64,000 bases of DNA from Gammaproteobacteria bacterium (GCA_030066085.1 JASJCI010000032.1:86664-150663), one strand, 5' to 3'. Positions 25,203 through 35,394 are shown, numbered from the stretch's first letter. The notes: generated by a model not told the origin, from the letters alone. Made by a program: numbers and translations.

Positions 25203-26366
25203 ATGATTCATTATCCCTCGCTCAATTTCGATCTCGGTGAGACCACCGACTTGCTGCGTGACGCGGTTCAGGCCTTCGCGCAGGAAGAAATTGCGCCGCT
25301 GGCGGCCGAAATCGATCGCAGCAACGAGTTTCCGAACGAACTGTGGCCGAAACTCGGCGACATGGGCCTGCTCGGCATCACCGTGCCCGAAACCTACGGC
25401 GGCAGTGACCTGGGATACCTCGCGCACATCGTCGCGATGGAGGAAATCAGCCGCGCTTCGGCCTCGGTGGGTCTCAGTTACGGTGCGCATTCCAACCTGT
25501 GCGTGAACCAGATCAACCGCAACGGTAGCGACGCGCAGAAGCACAAGTACCTGCCGAAACTGGTCAGCGGCGAACACATCGGCGCACTGGCGATGTCGGA
25601 GCCGGGCGCCGGTTCGGACGTGGTCAGCATGCAGATGAAGGCCGAGAAGACGGCCTCCGGTTACCTGCTGAACGGCACCAAGATGTGGATTACCAACGGC
25701 CCCGACGCGGACCTGATCGTGGTCTACGCCAAGACCGATCCGACCGCGGGCTCGAAGGGCATTAGCGCGTTCCTGGTCGAGCGCGAGTTCGGCTTTACCA
25801 CCGCGCAGAAACTCGACAAGCTCGGCATGCGCGGCTCGAACACCGGTGAACTGGTGTTTGCCAACGTCGAGGTCCCCGAGGAAAACGTGCTCGGCGAGAT
25901 CGGCCGCGGTGCCGCGGTGCTGATGAGCGGGCTCGACTTCGAACGCGCGGTGCTGGCGGCCGGTCCCACCGGCATCATGCTGGCCTGCATGGACGCGGTC
26001 GTACCCTACATCCACGAGCGCAAACAGTTCGGCCAGGCGATCGGCGAATTCGAGCTGATGCAGGGCAAGATCGCCGACATGTACACCACGATGAATGCCA
26101 CCCGCGCCTACGTCTACGCGGTGGGCAAGGCCTGCGACCGTGGCGAGACCACGCGCAAGGATGCTGCCGGTGCGATCCTGTACGCCGCGGAAAAGGCGAC
26201 CTGGATGGCGCTCGAGGCGATCCAGGCGCTCGGCGGTAACGGTTACACCAACGATTACCCGGTCGGGCGCCTGCTGCGCGACGCCAAGCTGTACGAAATC
26301 GGCGCCGGCACGTCGGAAATCCGGCGCATGCTGATCGGGCGCGAACTGTTCAACGAAACGGCATGA
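25203..26366 (+). CDS. liuA: Isovaleryl-CoA dehydrogenase
   Basis: A 387-residue flavoprotein that converts isovaleryl-CoA to 3-methylcrotonyl-CoA in leucine breakdown. The catalytic Glu is in '[13 protein letters not shown]' (Glu247), the position used by isovaleryl-CoA dehydrogenases. The site used by other acyl-CoA dehydrogenases is instead '[12 protein letters not shown]', which lacks the base; this swap identifies the enzyme. '[10 protein letters not shown]' and '[20 protein letters not shown]' are further family motifs. It follows liuR. A repeat-filled gap of 243 bp separates it from the thiolase. Confidence 0.93.
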   Translation: MIHYPSLNFDLGETTDLLRDAVQAFAQEEIAPLAAEIDRSNEFPNELWPKLGDMGLLGITVPETYGGSDLGYLAHIVAMEEISRASASVGLSYGAHSNLCVNQINRNGSDAQKHKYLPKLVSGEHIGALAMSEPGAGSDVVSMQMKAEKTASGYLLNGTKMWITNGPDADLIVVYAKTDPTAGSKGISAFLVEREFGFTTAQKLDKLGMRGSNTGELVFANVEVPEENVLGEIGRGAAVLMSGLDFERAVLAAGPTGIMLACMDAVVPYIHERKQFGQAIGEFELMQGKIADMYTTMNATRAYVYAVGKACDRGETTRKDAAGAILYAAEKATWMALEAIQALGGNGYTNDYPVGRLLRDAKLYEIGAGTSEIRRMLIGRELFNETA

Positions 26367-26399
26367 ACTCACACGTCAATGCGAGCGAAACTACCCACC

Positions 26400-26470
26400 G
26401 TCATCCCCGCGAAAGCGGGGATCTTGTAACGATGGCACCGTCTGGAGATCCCCGCTTACGCGGGGATGAC
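26400..26470. repeat. Paired-palindrome (REP-like) element, CCCCGC family
   Basis: The hairpin ATCCCCGC-gaaa-GCGGGGAT (in 26400-26423) and its mirror GATCCCCGC-ttac-GCGGGGATGAC (26447-26470) sit between liuA and the thiolase. A third, partial copy CGCTTGCGCGGGGATGAC at 26526-26543 repeats the right end together with about 20 bp of its flank, so this part was locally duplicated. Confidence 0.8.
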
Positions 26471-26609
26471 GATGTGGCTTTAGCGCGGACGTATGGTCCG
26501 CACAAGATCCCGATACGTCGGACCGCCGCTTGCGCGGGGATGACGATGTGGGTTTAGTGAGGGCGTGCGGGCGTCGCGATGACGAGGGAACATTAAGAGG
26601 ACAAACATC

Positions 26610-27791
26610 ATGAACGAAAACATAGTCATTACTGCCATTGCGCGCACGCCGATGGGCGGATTCCAGGGCGTGCTCGCGGATGCGCGCGCGGCCGAGCTCG
26701 GCGCCGCCGCGATCAGGGCCGCGGTCGAACGCAGCGGGCTCCAGGGCGAGGATATCGACGAGGTCATCATGGGCAACGTGCTGCCGGCCGGGCAGGGCCA
26801 GGCGCCGGCGCGCCAGGCGAGCCTCGGCGCCGGTCTGCCGCTCGGCACCGGCTGCACCACGATCAACAAGATGTGCGGCTCGGGCATGAAGGCCACCATG
26901 TTCGCGCACGACCTGCTGAAGGCGGGGACTAACCAGGTCATGGTTGCCGGCGGACTCGAAAGCATGACCAATGCACCGTACCTGTTGACGAAGGCGCGCG
27001 GAGGCCTGCGCATGGGTCACGGCCAGGTGCACGATCACATGTTCCTCGACGGACTCGAGGACGCCTACGACAAGGGCAAGCTGATGGGTGTATTCGCCGA
27101 GGCGACCGCCGACCAGTACGGTTTCACCCGCGAGCAACAGGACGAGTTCGCGATCGCGTCGTTGACGCGCGCGAAGGCCGCGATCGAAAGCGGCGCCTTT
27201 GCCAGCGAAATCACGCCGGTCACGATCAAGACGCGCAAGGGTGAAGTCACGGTCGATACCGACGAACAGCCGTTCAACGCCAATATCGAAAAAATCCCGT
27301 CGCTGCGGCCGGCGTTTCGCCAGGATGGCACGGTCACTGCAGCCAACTCGAGCTCGATCTCGGACGGCGGCGCGGCGCTGGTGCTGATGGGCGAGGGTGA
27401 AGCAGCCCGGCGCGGTGTGACGCCGCTGGCGGTGATTCGCGCACATTCAACCCACGCACAGGAACCGGCCTGGTTCACCACCGCGCCGGTCGGTGCACTG
27501 CAGAAGGTGCTCGAGGCGGCCAACTGGTCCGGTGACGAGGTCGACCTGTACGAAATCAACGAGGCCTTTGCCGTGGTGACGATGGCGGCGATGCAGGACC
27601 TCGACCTCGATCACGCGAAGGTCAACGTCAATGGCGGCGCCTGCGCGCTCGGCCACCCGATCGGTGCTTCCGGCGCGCGGATCATCGTGACATTGATTGC
27701 CGCGCTGCAAAACCGCGGCCTGAAGAAAGGCGTCGCCGGGCTGTGCATCGGCGGCGGCGAAGCCACCGCGATCGCGGTCGAGTTGCTGTAG
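26610..27791 (+). CDS. Acetyl-CoA acetyltransferase (thiolase family)
   Basis: A 393-residue thiolase. The nucleophilic Cys is in '[12 protein letters not shown]' (Cys89), the catalytic His in '[17 protein letters not shown]', and the second Cys in '[10 protein letters not shown]'. The ATG is preceded by AGAGGA. Placed in the leucine operon, it could cleave acetoacetyl-CoA formed from acetoacetate, or act in beta-oxidation with the neighbouring acyl-CoA dehydrogenase. A second thiolase of similar length, phaA, lies 9 kb downstream. Confidence 0.92.
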   Translation: MNENIVITAIARTPMGGFQGVLADARAAELGAAAIRAAVERSGLQGEDIDEVIMGNVLPAGQGQAPARQASLGAGLPLGTGCTTINKMCGSGMKATMFAHDLLKAGTNQVMVAGGLESMTNAPYLLTKARGGLRMGHGQVHDHMFLDGLEDAYDKGKLMGVFAEATADQYGFTREQQDEFAIASLTRAKAAIESGAFASEITPVTIKTRKGEVTVDTDEQPFNANIEKIPSLRPAFRQDGTVTAANSSSISDGGAALVLMGEGEAARRGVTPLAVIRAHSTHAQEPAWFTTAPVGALQKVLEAANWSGDEVDLYEINEAFAVVTMAAMQDLDLDHAKVNVNGGACALGHPIGASGARIIVTLIAALQNRGLKKGVAGLCIGGGEATAIAVELL

Positions 27792-27798
27792 GCCAGGC

Positions 27799-28938
27799 AT
27801 GCAGCTGAGCGACGAACAGCGCCTGATCCGCGACAGCGTGCGCGATTACGTGCAGGAACGGGTCGCGCCGTTTGCCGCCGACTGGGACCGCGACGGCACT
27901 TTTCCCGCCGAGCAATTGCGCGAAATGGCCGAGCTCGGCCTCTACGGCATGTTCATCCCCGAGGAATGGGGCGGTGCCGGCGCCGACTACCTGTCATTCG
28001 CGCTCGCGATCGAGGAAGTCGCCGCCGGTGACGGCGCCTGTTCGACCATCCTGTCGGTCAACAACTCGGTGGTCTGCAGCGTGCTGCTGCAGTCGGGCAG
28101 CGATTTCCTGAAACAGAAGTACCTGCGGCCGCTGGCGTCAGGTGACATGCTCGGTTGTTTCTGCCTGACCGAACCGCACGCGGGTTCCAACGCGGCCGCG
28201 CTCAGGACCCGCGCGCAAAAAACCGATGGGGGCTACGTCCTGAACGGCAGCAAGGCGTTCATCACCTCGGGAGCCAACGCCGACGTCGCGATCGTGTTCG
28301 CGGTGACCGACCCGCAGGCCGGCAAGCGCGGCATCAGCGCTTTCGTCGTACCGACCGACAATCCGGGTTACGAGGTCGGTGGCGTCGAGCGCAAGATGGG
28401 ACAGCACGCCTCCGATACCGCGTCGATCTTCCTGAACAATTGCCACATTCCGGCGGACCACCTGATCGGCGACGAAGGTGGCGGCTACAAGATCGCGCTG
28501 ATGAATCTCGAGGGCGGACGCATCGGTATCGGCGCGCAGTGCGTCGGCATGGCGCGCGCAGCTTATGACTGCGCCCTTGCCTATGCAAAAGAACGCGAAA
28601 GCTTCGACAAACCGCTGGTCGAACACCAGGCGGTGGCGTTTCGCCTCGTCGACATGGCCACGCAGCTCGAGGCATCGCGCCAGCTGGTGCACAACGCCGC
28701 GCGCCTGCGCGATGCCGGTGAGCCCTGCCTCAAGCAGGCCAGCATGGCCAAGCTGTTCGCGTCGGAAGCCGCGGAAAAAATCTGCTCGGACGCGATCCAG
28801 GTACTCGGCGGCTACGGTTACCTCGGCGATTTCCCGGTCGAACGCATCGCGCGCGACGTACGCGTGGCGCAAATCTACGAGGGTACCAGCGACATCCAGC
28901 GTATCGTCATCGCGCGCGAGCTGGTGGCGGGCAAATGA
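27799..28938 (+). CDS. Acyl-CoA dehydrogenase (short/branched-chain type)
   Basis: A 379-residue acyl-CoA dehydrogenase starting seven bases after the thiolase. The catalytic base is present in '[20 protein letters not shown]', the normal butyryl-CoA dehydrogenase position, unlike in LiuA. '[14 protein letters not shown]' and '[20 protein letters not shown]' are family motifs. The substrate may be butyryl-CoA, isobutyryl-CoA or 2-methylbutyryl-CoA; IcmF products make the first two plausible. It overlaps the next gene by four bases. Confidence 0.9.
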   Translation: MQLSDEQRLIRDSVRDYVQERVAPFAADWDRDGTFPAEQLREMAELGLYGMFIPEEWGGAGADYLSFALAIEEVAAGDGACSTILSVNNSVVCSVLLQSGSDFLKQKYLRPLASGDMLGCFCLTEPHAGSNAAALRTRAQKTDGGYVLNGSKAFITSGANADVAIVFAVTDPQAGKRGISAFVVPTDNPGYEVGGVERKMGQHASDTASIFLNNCHIPADHLIGDEGGGYKIALMNLEGGRIGIGAQCVGMARAAYDCALAYAKERESFDKPLVEHQAVAFRLVDMATQLEASRQLVHNAARLRDAGEPCLKQASMAKLFASEAAEKICSDAIQVLGGYGYLGDFPVERIARDVRVAQIYEGTSDIQRIVIARELVAGK

Positions 28939-30545
28939 GTATTCTCGAATCGCGTATCAGCAGCCGCAGTGCCGAGTTCGGCGAAAACCGCGCGGCGATG
29001 TTGGCGCTGGTCGACGACCTGCGGGCGCAGGCGCAAGCCATTTCACAGGGCGGCGGCGAGCGCGCGCGCGAGAAACATCTCGGCCGCGGCAAGCTGCTGC
29101 CGCGCGAACGCATCGACCGCCTGCTCGATCCGGGTGCGCCGTTTCTCGAAATCGGCCAGTTCGCCGGTTACGGCATGTATGGCGACGACAATGTGGCCGC
29201 TGGCGGGCTGGTGACCGGTATCGGCCGAATTCGCGGTCATGAATGCCTGGTGGTGGCCAACGACGCGACCGTCAAGGGCGGCACCTATTACCCGATCACG
29301 GTCAGGAAACACCTGCGCGCGCAGGCGATCGCGGCGGAAAACAACCTGCCCTGCATCTACCTCGTCGATTCGGGCGGCGCGCACCTGCCGAGCCAGGACG
29401 ACGTGTTCCCGGATCGCGAGCACTTCGGCCGGATTTTTTTCAACCAGGCCAACATGTCCGCGCGCGGCATCCCGCAGATCGCCGTGGTCATGGGTTCCTG
29501 CACCGCCGGCGGCGCATACGTGCCGGCGATGTGCGACCAGTCGATCATCGTGCGCAACCAGGGCACGATTTTTCTCGGCGGCCCGCCGCTGGTGAAAGCC
29601 GCCACCGGCGAAGTCGTCAGCGCCGAGGATCTCGGCGGCGCCGACGTGCACGCGCGCATATCCGGCGTGGCCGATCACTACGCGCAAAACGACGAGCATG
29701 CGCTGGCGATGGCGCGCGACATCGTCGCCGGCCTGAACCGGGTCAAGCGGCCCGACATCGCGCTGCGCGAACCGGTCGAGCCGCGTTACCCTGCGGAGGA
29801 TCTGTACGGCATCGTGCCGTCGAGCCTGCGCAAGCCGTTCGATATACGGGAAATCATCGCGCGCCTGGTCGACGACAGTGCGTTCGACGAGTTCAAGCAA
29901 CTCTACGGTACGACGTTGATCTGCGGCTTCGCCCACCTGCACGGTATCCCGATCGGCATCGTCGCCAACAATGGCATCCTGTTTTCCGAATCCGCGCTGA
30001 AAGGTGCTCATTTCGTCGAACTCTGTGCGAAGCGCCGTATCCCGCTGGTGTTTCTGCAGAACATCACCGGTTTCATGGTCGGGCAGAAATACGAACACGG
30101 CGGCATCGCGCGCGACGGCGCCAAGATGGTCACCGCGGTGGCCTGTGCGCGCGTGCCGAAACTCACGCTGGTGGTCGGCGGCAGTTTCGGCGCCGGCAAC
30201 TACGCCATGTGCGGTCGCGCCTACGGCGGCCGTTTCCTGTGGATGTGGCCGAATGCGCGCATCTCGGTCATGGGCGGCGAACAGGCCGCCACCGTACTGG
30301 CGCAGGTGCGTCGCGACGGCCTCGAGGCGCGCGGCGAAGCCTGGAGCGAGGCCGACGAGGAAGCCTTCAAGACGCCGATTCGTGACCAGTACGAAACCCA
30401 GGGGCACCCGTATTACGCGTCCGCGCGCCTGTGGGACGACGGCATCATCGATCCGGCGGATTCGCGCCGGGTGCTCGGGCTCGGCCTGTCGGCGGCGCTG
30501 AACGCGCCGATCGAGGACACCGAGTTCGGCATCTTCCGCATGTGA
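28935..30545 (+). CDS. liuB: Methylcrotonyl-CoA carboxylase, carboxyltransferase (beta) subunit
   Basis: A 536-residue carboxyltransferase that moves carboxylate from biotin to 3-methylcrotonyl-CoA. The two crotonase-like halves show '[20 protein letters not shown]', '[17 protein letters not shown]' and '[15 protein letters not shown]', all characteristic of MccB rather than propionyl-CoA carboxylase. Length is normal. It overlaps the preceding acyl-CoA dehydrogenase gene (ATGA) and is followed by the biotin subunit 16 bases later. Confidence 0.94.
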   Translation: MSILESRISSRSAEFGENRAAMLALVDDLRAQAQAISQGGGERAREKHLGRGKLLPRERIDRLLDPGAPFLEIGQFAGYGMYGDDNVAAGGLVTGIGRIRGHECLVVANDATVKGGTYYPITVRKHLRAQAIAAENNLPCIYLVDSGGAHLPSQDDVFPDREHFGRIFFNQANMSARGIPQIAVVMGSCTAGGAYVPAMCDQSIIVRNQGTIFLGGPPLVKAATGEVVSAEDLGGADVHARISGVADHYAQNDEHALAMARDIVAGLNRVKRPDIALREPVEPRYPAEDLYGIVPSSLRKPFDIREIIARLVDDSAFDEFKQLYGTTLICGFAHLHGIPIGIVANNGILFSESALKGAHFVELCAKRRIPLVFLQNITGFMVGQKYEHGGIARDGAKMVTAVACARVPKLTLVVGGSFGAGNYAMCGRAYGGRFLWMWPNARISVMGGEQAATVLAQVRRDGLEARGEAWSEADEEAFKTPIRDQYETQGHPYYASARLWDDGIIDPADSRRVLGLGLSAALNAPIEDTEFGIFRM

Positions 30546-30561
30546 TCCGGGGGCAGAGGAC

Positions 30562-32541
30562 GTGTTCGACAAGATCCTGATCGCCAACCGCGGAGAAATC
30601 GCCGCCCGCGTCGCGCGCAGCGCGCGGCGCCTCGGAATCGTCAGCGTCGCGGTTTATTCCGAGGCCGATCGCGGCGCGCTGCATGTCGAGGCCTGCGACG
30701 AGGCTTATGCCATCGGCGGCGCCACGGCCGCCGAAAGTTACCTCGACGCGGAGCGAATCCTCGATGTCGCGCGCCAGTGCGGCGCGCAGGCGATCCATCC
30801 CGGTTACGGCTTCCTGTCGGAAAATGCCGGCTTCGCGCGCGCCTGCGCAGCGGCCGGCATCGTGTTCATCGGTCCGCCGGCGAGCGCGATCGAGGCGATG
30901 GGATCGAAAAGCGAGGCCAAGGCGCTGATGGCCAAGGCCGGTGTGCCGCTGGTGCCTGGCTATCACGGCAGCGAGCAGGGTGACGAGCTGCTGACGACCG
31001 AGTCGAAAAAGGTCGGTTACCCGCAGCTGATCAAGGCCAGCGCCGGTGGCGGCGGCAAGGGTATGCGGCTGGTCGAAAGCGAGACCGAATTCGCCGCCGC
31101 GCTCGCGGCCGCGCGACGCGAGGCGAGCGCCGGCTTCGGCGACGACCGGGTGCTGCTCGAACGTTACCTGCGCAGACCCCGTCACGTCGAGCTGCAGGTG
31201 TTCGGCGATACCCACGGCAACTACGTCCACCTGTTCGAGCGCGACTGTTCGATCCAGCGCCGCCACCAGAAGGTCATCGAGGAAGCCCCGGCACCGGGCA
31301 TGACCGACGAGTTGCGCGCGCGCATGGCGCAAGCCGCGCTCGATTGCGCCGCCGCGATCGATTACGTCGGCGCCGGCACGGTCGAGTTCCTGCTCGACGA
31401 GGACGGGTCGTTTTACTTCATGGAGATGAATACCCGCCTGCAGGTCGAGCATCCCGTGACCGAGATGATCACCGGTCTCGACCTGGTCGAATGGCAGCTG
31501 CGCGTCGCCGCCGGCGACAGGCTGCCGCTGGTGCAGCAGGATATCGGTATCCAGGGGCACTCGGTCGAGGCGCGCATCTACGCCGAAATGCCGGAACGCG
31601 ATTTTCTGCCGGCTTCCGGCCGCATCGAGTACCAGCAGCTGCCGCCGATCGGGCCCGGCGCACGCCTCGAGCTCGGCGCACGCCAGGGTGACTCGATCGG
31701 CATTTACTACGACCCGATGATCGCCAAGCTGATCGTGCACGCGCCCGATCGCGAACAGGCGCTGGCGCGACTGGCGCAGCTGCTGCGCGAATACCACCTG
31801 CTCGGGCCGGCCACCAACATCGGCTTTCTCGAGCGACTGGCCACGCACCCCGCGCTGATCGCGGCTGACCTGGATACCGGGTTTATCGAGCGCCACCGGG
31901 ACGAGCTGTTTGCCGGGGACCCCGCCGAACAGACCCGCGCACTGGTATTCGCGGGCGCGGCCTGCGTGCCGGTATTCGATGTCGCCGAGCAGACGGACGA
32001 TATCTGGAGCGATCGCGGCGGCTGGCGCATGAACCTGCCGGCGCTTTTCCGTGTCCGGCTCGTGCACGACGGCGAAGCGCATGAGGTCGAGTTCGAGCAC
32101 GCTGACGACGGCTGGCGCTGCCGCTGTCGCGGCGAGTTGATGCACGTCAACGTGGAACGGCGCGATCGGCACCGCTTGCGAGTCGAGATCGATGATGAAA
32201 TCTTCGAAGTGGCCGCGGTGAGAATGGCCGAACGGGTGCTGCTCGCGCAGCAGGCGCGGACCTGGAGTTTCGATTTGCCCGACCCGGCGCAGGCGCGCGG
32301 CAGCGACGAAGCGGATGCCGATCATCCGCGCGCACCCATGTCCGGCGCGGTTGTTGCGCTGCCGGTAGCCGTCGGGGATACTGTCGCCGCCGGCGATACC
32401 CTGGTCGTGATCGAGGCGATGAAAATGGAGCATGCCGTGACCGCCCGGGTTGCGGGCCGGGTTGGCGAAATCCTGTTCGCGGTCGGCGACCAGGTCGACG
32501 AGGGGGATGCGCTGGTGACGCTGGAGGTCGGAGACACATGA
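30562..32541 (+). CDS. liuD: Methylcrotonyl-CoA carboxylase, biotin (alpha) subunit
   Basis: A 659-residue protein with a GTG start. The biotin carboxylase domain has 'ILIANRGEIAARVAR', the ATP-grasp loop 'ASAGGGGKGMRLVES' and 'MEMNTRLQVEHPVTEM'. The C-terminal biotinyl domain carries 'IEAMKMEHAV' with Lys621 the biotin attachment site. It carboxylates biotin and passes the group to LiuB, giving 3-methylglutaconyl-CoA. It overlaps liuE by four bases. Confidence 0.94.
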   Translation: MFDKILIANRGEIAARVARSARRLGIVSVAVYSEADRGALHVEACDEAYAIGGATAAESYLDAERILDVARQCGAQAIHPGYGFLSENAGFARACAAAGIVFIGPPASAIEAMGSKSEAKALMAKAGVPLVPGYHGSEQGDELLTTESKKVGYPQLIKASAGGGGKGMRLVESETEFAAALAAARREASAGFGDDRVLLERYLRRPRHVELQVFGDTHGNYVHLFERDCSIQRRHQKVIEEAPAPGMTDELRARMAQAALDCAAAIDYVGAGTVEFLLDEDGSFYFMEMNTRLQVEHPVTEMITGLDLVEWQLRVAAGDRLPLVQQDIGIQGHSVEARIYAEMPERDFLPASGRIEYQQLPPIGPGARLELGARQGDSIGIYYDPMIAKLIVHAPDREQALARLAQLLREYHLLGPATNIGFLERLATHPALIAADLDTGFIERHRDELFAGDPAEQTRALVFAGAACVPVFDVAEQTDDIWSDRGGWRMNLPALFRVRLVHDGEAHEVEFEHADDGWRCRCRGELMHVNVERRDRHRLRVEIDDEIFEVAAVRMAERVLLAQQARTWSFDLPDPAQARGSDEADADHPRAPMSGAVVALPVAVGDTVAAGDTLVVIEAMKMEHAVTARVAGRVGEILFAVGDQVDEGDALVTLEVGDT

Positions 32542-33446
32542 GTTTTCCCGAACGGGTTCGGATCGTCGAAGTCGGGCCGCGCGACGGGCTGCAGAACGAG
32601 GCGCAGACGGTGCCGGCCGAGGTCAAGGTCGAACTGGTCGAGCGGCTCGCCGATGCCGGGCTGAAGACGATCGAATGCGGCGCCTTCGTGTCACCCAAAT
32701 GGGTGCCGCAAATGGCGACCAGCGCCGAGGTATTCCAATCGATCACGCCGCGCGACGGCGTTGCCTACCCGATGCTGGTGCCCAACATGAAAGGGTTCGA
32801 GCTTGCGCTCGAGGCAGGCGTCAGGGAAGTTGCGCTGTTCGCCGCCGCCAGCGAAACCTTTTCGCAGAAGAACACCAACTGCTCGATAGAAGAGAGCATC
32901 AAGCGCTTTAACGAGGTCACCCGCGAAGCGCTGGCGCAGGGCCTGCGCGTGCGTGGCTACATCTCCTGCGTGCTGGGTTGCCCCTACGAGGGCGAGGTGT
33001 CGTTCGACACGGTCCTGATGCTGACCGAGACCCTGCTCGAGCAGGGCTGTTACGAGGTGTCGCTCGGCGACACTATCGGCGTCGGCACCGCGGGCCAGGC
33101 GCAGGCACTGGTCGAAGGGCTGACGCGGCGGGTGCCGGTGGAACGCCTCGCGGCGCATTTTCACGACACCTACGGCCAGGCGCTGGCCAACCTGCACGCG
33201 GTGCTGCAGTGCGGCATCCACGTGGTCGACAGTTCGGTCGCGGGACTCGGCGGCTGTCCCTACGCAAAGGGTGCCACCGGTAACGTTGCTACCGAGGACG
33301 TGGTGTACATGCTCGACGGCATGGGCATCGACACCGGCGTCGACATGGACAAGCTGCTCGAAGCCGGCCGTTACATCAGCGATTTCCTCGGCCGCGAACC
33401 GGTATCACGCGCCGCTACCGCGCTGCTGCGCAAAAAGGCGGGTTGA
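32538..33446 (+). CDS. liuE: Hydroxymethylglutaryl-CoA lyase
   Basis: A 302-residue TIM-barrel lyase that splits HMG-CoA to acetoacetate and acetyl-CoA, the last step of leucine breakdown. 'VEVGPRDGLQNEAQ' opens the barrel and the signature 'SSVAGLGGCPYAKGATGN' contains the catalytic Cys. Length is typical. The enzyme for the step between LiuBD and LiuE, 3-methylglutaconyl-CoA hydratase, is not encoded in this operon. Confidence 0.95.
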   Translation: MSFPERVRIVEVGPRDGLQNEAQTVPAEVKVELVERLADAGLKTIECGAFVSPKWVPQMATSAEVFQSITPRDGVAYPMLVPNMKGFELALEAGVREVALFAAASETFSQKNTNCSIEESIKRFNEVTREALAQGLRVRGYISCVLGCPYEGEVSFDTVLMLTETLLEQGCYEVSLGDTIGVGTAGQAQALVEGLTRRVPVERLAAHFHDTYGQALANLHAVLQCGIHVVDSSVAGLGGCPYAKGATGNVATEDVVYMLDGMGIDTGVDMDKLLEAGRYISDFLGREPVSRAATALLRKKAG

Positions 33447-33448
33447 AG

Positions 33449-34027
33449 ATGCCGCTGCCAACACCCGCCGAACGCGAAAAGAAGCACCACCGTAAAATCG
33501 ACTGCGAGGGTTACAAGCGCGCCGACGGCCTGTGGGATATCGAGGTGCACATGGTCGATACGCGCACCTACGACTGTACCTACGACCAGTACCATCGTGA
33601 CGGCCTGATCCGCGCCGGCGAGCCGGTGCATGATATGTGGCTGCGATTTACCATCGATCTCGATTTCAAGGTCCACGACGTCGCCGCGGTATCCGACCAG
33701 ACGCCGTTCGGCATCTGCCCGCGCGCGGCGGAGGCCATGCGCGATATCGTCGGCCTGCAAATCGGCTGGGGCTGGATGAAGCAGGTGCGCCAGCGCATCG
33801 GGCCGGAACGCAGCTGCACGCACCTGATGGACCTGCTCGGCCAGCTCGCCGCAACCGCTTACCAGACCCTGCATGCCGAACTCGAGGCGCGCGAACGGGA
33901 GCGGGCGTCGCGCGAAAAGCCGCCGATCCTCGATACCTGCCTCGCGCTGTCGAGCAGCGGCCCGGTGGTGAAGAACCTGTGGCCGGAGTTCTACACCCCG
34001 CCCGCCGACGACGAGACCGGGTTGTGA
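33449..34027 (+). CDS. DUF2889 domain-containing protein
   Basis: A 192-residue soluble protein that matches the DUF2889 pattern: 'DGLWDIEVHMVDTRTYD', 'VHDMWLRFTIDLDF', and a C-terminal 'CTHLMDLLGQLAATAYQTL'. No function is established for this family. It begins just after liuE (ATG two bases past the stop; a TTG two codons earlier overlaps it) and overlaps the next gene, so it is part of the leucine operon. The recurrent link with acyl-CoA catabolism is suggestive only. Confidence 0.7.
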   Translation: MPLPTPAEREKKHHRKIDCEGYKRADGLWDIEVHMVDTRTYDCTYDQYHRDGLIRAGEPVHDMWLRFTIDLDFKVHDVAAVSDQTPFGICPRAAEAMRDIVGLQIGWGWMKQVRQRIGPERSCTHLMDLLGQLAATAYQTLHAELEARERERASREKPPILDTCLALSSSGPVVKNLWPEFYTPPADDETGL

Positions 34028-34701
34028 GCGTCGCGCTGGCTTTCGATATCTACGGCACGCTGATCGATCCGCACGGCGTCGTCGGCGAGCTGCAAAAACA
34101 CGTCGGTGAGCAAGCGCCGGAATTCTCCCGTACATGGCGCGAAAAGCAGCTCGAGTACACCTGGCGCCGGGGCCTGATGGGTCGCTACGCCGATTTCGGC
34201 GTGTGCACCGCGCAGGCGCTGGACTATGCCGATACGCTACTCGCGACCGGGCTGGCAGACGACGTCAAGGCATCGCTGCTGCAGGCCTACCGCGTATTGC
34301 CGGCCTTCGACGACGTTGCCGCCAGCATGCAGGCCCTGCGCGCCACCGGCTGCAAACTCTACCCGTTTTCCAACGGCACCGAGGACATGGTCGACGCCGT
34401 GCTTTCGCACGCCGGCATCGCGGAATACTTCGAGCCGGTCATCAGTGTCGATACGCTGCGAACCTTCAAGCCCGATCCGCGGGTCTACCGTTACGTCGTC
34501 GACGTGACCGGCGTCGAGCCTGACAATTGCTGGCTGGTGTCGAGTAATCCCTTCGACGTGATCGGCGCCGTATCTGCCGGGATCAACGCGGCCTGGCTGC
34601 AGCGCAGCGCGGCCGCGGTGTTCGACCCGTGGGAAATCCGGCCCACCGCGGTGATCGGCGGACTCGCCGAATTGCCCGCCTTACTCAATCAAACGTCCTA
34701 A
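34024..34701 (+). CDS. HAD family hydrolase, haloacid dehalogenase type II-like
   Basis: A 225-residue protein with a GTG start inside the preceding stop codon (GTGA). The nucleophile motif is 'ALAFDIYGTLIDPHG', where the Asp of 'FDIYGTL' is characteristic of L-2-haloacid dehalogenases. 'YPFSNGTEDMVDAVL' (motif II), 'FKPDPRVYRYV' (Lys, motif III) and 'VSSNPFDVIGAVSAG' (Ser-Asn-x-x-Asp, as in type II dehalogenases) follow. It is the last gene of the liu transcript; its substrate is not readable from context. Confidence 0.8.
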   Translation: MSVALAFDIYGTLIDPHGVVGELQKHVGEQAPEFSRTWREKQLEYTWRRGLMGRYADFGVCTAQALDYADTLLATGLADDVKASLLQAYRVLPAFDDVAASMQALRATGCKLYPFSNGTEDMVDAVLSHAGIAEYFEPVISVDTLRTFKPDPRVYRYVVDVTGVEPDNCWLVSSNPFDVIGAVSAGINAAWLQRSAAAVFDPWEIRPTAVIGGLAELPALLNQTS

Positions 34702-34822
34702 ACCCGCGGCTGGCGCCGCAGTTTCGATTGCCAGCCGACACCCTGGCGGCTGTCCTGCTGCCAGTCTCTGGAACTTTAACATGAATAAATTCAGCAGCTT
34801 ATCGATCTTCAGGGGATTATTT

Positions 34823-34895
34823 TGTTGCGGCGCACAAAAAAACTTGACATATGCTGCAGTGCACCATATATTTATCACCATGTTGCACCGCAACA
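34823..34895. promoter_or_regulatory. Three regularly spaced TGC-rich operator sites at the phasin promoter
   Basis: Three 15-bp sites of the form TGYTGC-N3-GCAxxA start at 34823 (TGTTGCGGCGCACAA), 34852 (TGCTGCAGTGCACCA) and 34881 (TGTTGCACCGCAACA, a perfect inverted repeat). The starts are exactly 29 bp apart. The middle one fills the promoter spacer. PhaR-type repressors of phasin genes bind TGC-rich sites, so PhaR is the likely ligand; this is inference. Confidence 0.6.
34844..34872 (+). promoter_or_regulatory. Strong sigma70 promoter for the phasin gene
   Basis: Perfect -35 TTGACA (34844-34849), a 17-bp spacer and -10 TATATT (34867-34872). It is one of the best consensus promoters in the window, consistent with the high expression expected of a phasin. 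Confidence 0.8.
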
Positions 34896-34938
34896 AAGAC
34901 TTTTAACCGTCAAATCTGGACAATTCAAGGTGAAAAAC

Positions 34939-35325
34939 ATGTACGAAGAATTCGTAAAACTCGCTCAGGACAGCCTCAAGCCGATGATGAAGCTGGCCGA
35001 AAACAACACCGCCCTGGCCGTCAAGCTGATGCGTGCACAGTCAGACAGCGCTGCTGAACTGATGGAAAGCAACCTGGCGCACATGCAGGCGCTGGCCAAG
35101 ACCAAGGACCTGAATGCCGCGGTCGAAATGCAGCAGAAGTACGTCGAAGCGCTGAACGACAAGCTCGTCGTCGCCGCCAAGGAAAACGCGGCCGCGATCG
35201 AAGCAGCTGTCACCGAAGCGGGCAAGATTTTCGAAGGTTCAATGGCCGAAGTGCAGGCTCAGGCCAAGAAGACCGTCGAAAACATCGAGAAGGAAATGAC
35301 CAAGGCCGGCAAGAAAGCCGCTTGA
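34939..35325 (+). CDS. phaP: Phasin family protein
   Basis: A 128-residue, almost wholly helical, Ala/Lys/Glu-rich protein ('MYEEFVKLAQDSLKPMMKLA') with the amphipathic pattern of phasins, which coat polyhydroxybutyrate granules. The C terminus 'ENIEKEMTKAGKKAA' is basic. It is preceded by a strong, operator-flanked promoter and followed by an intrinsic terminator and then phaA and phaB. No PHB synthase gene (phaC) is present in the window. Confidence 0.85.
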   Translation: MYEEFVKLAQDSLKPMMKLAENNTALAVKLMRAQSDSAAELMESNLAHMQALAKTKDLNAAVEMQQKYVEALNDKLVVAAKENAAAIEAAVTEAGKIFEGSMAEVQAQAKKTVENIEKEMTKAGKKAA

Positions 35326-35394
35326 TCGCTCCTCCTCGGGGGTTACCTTGATTCAGGTCAACGTGATTCCTTAGTTTTACTCCTCCAATGTATT

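Noticed and set aside
26610..27791. Assignment of this thiolase as phaA
   Set aside because: It sits in the leucine operon, whereas the thiolase at 35448 is directly followed by phaB, which fits phaA better.
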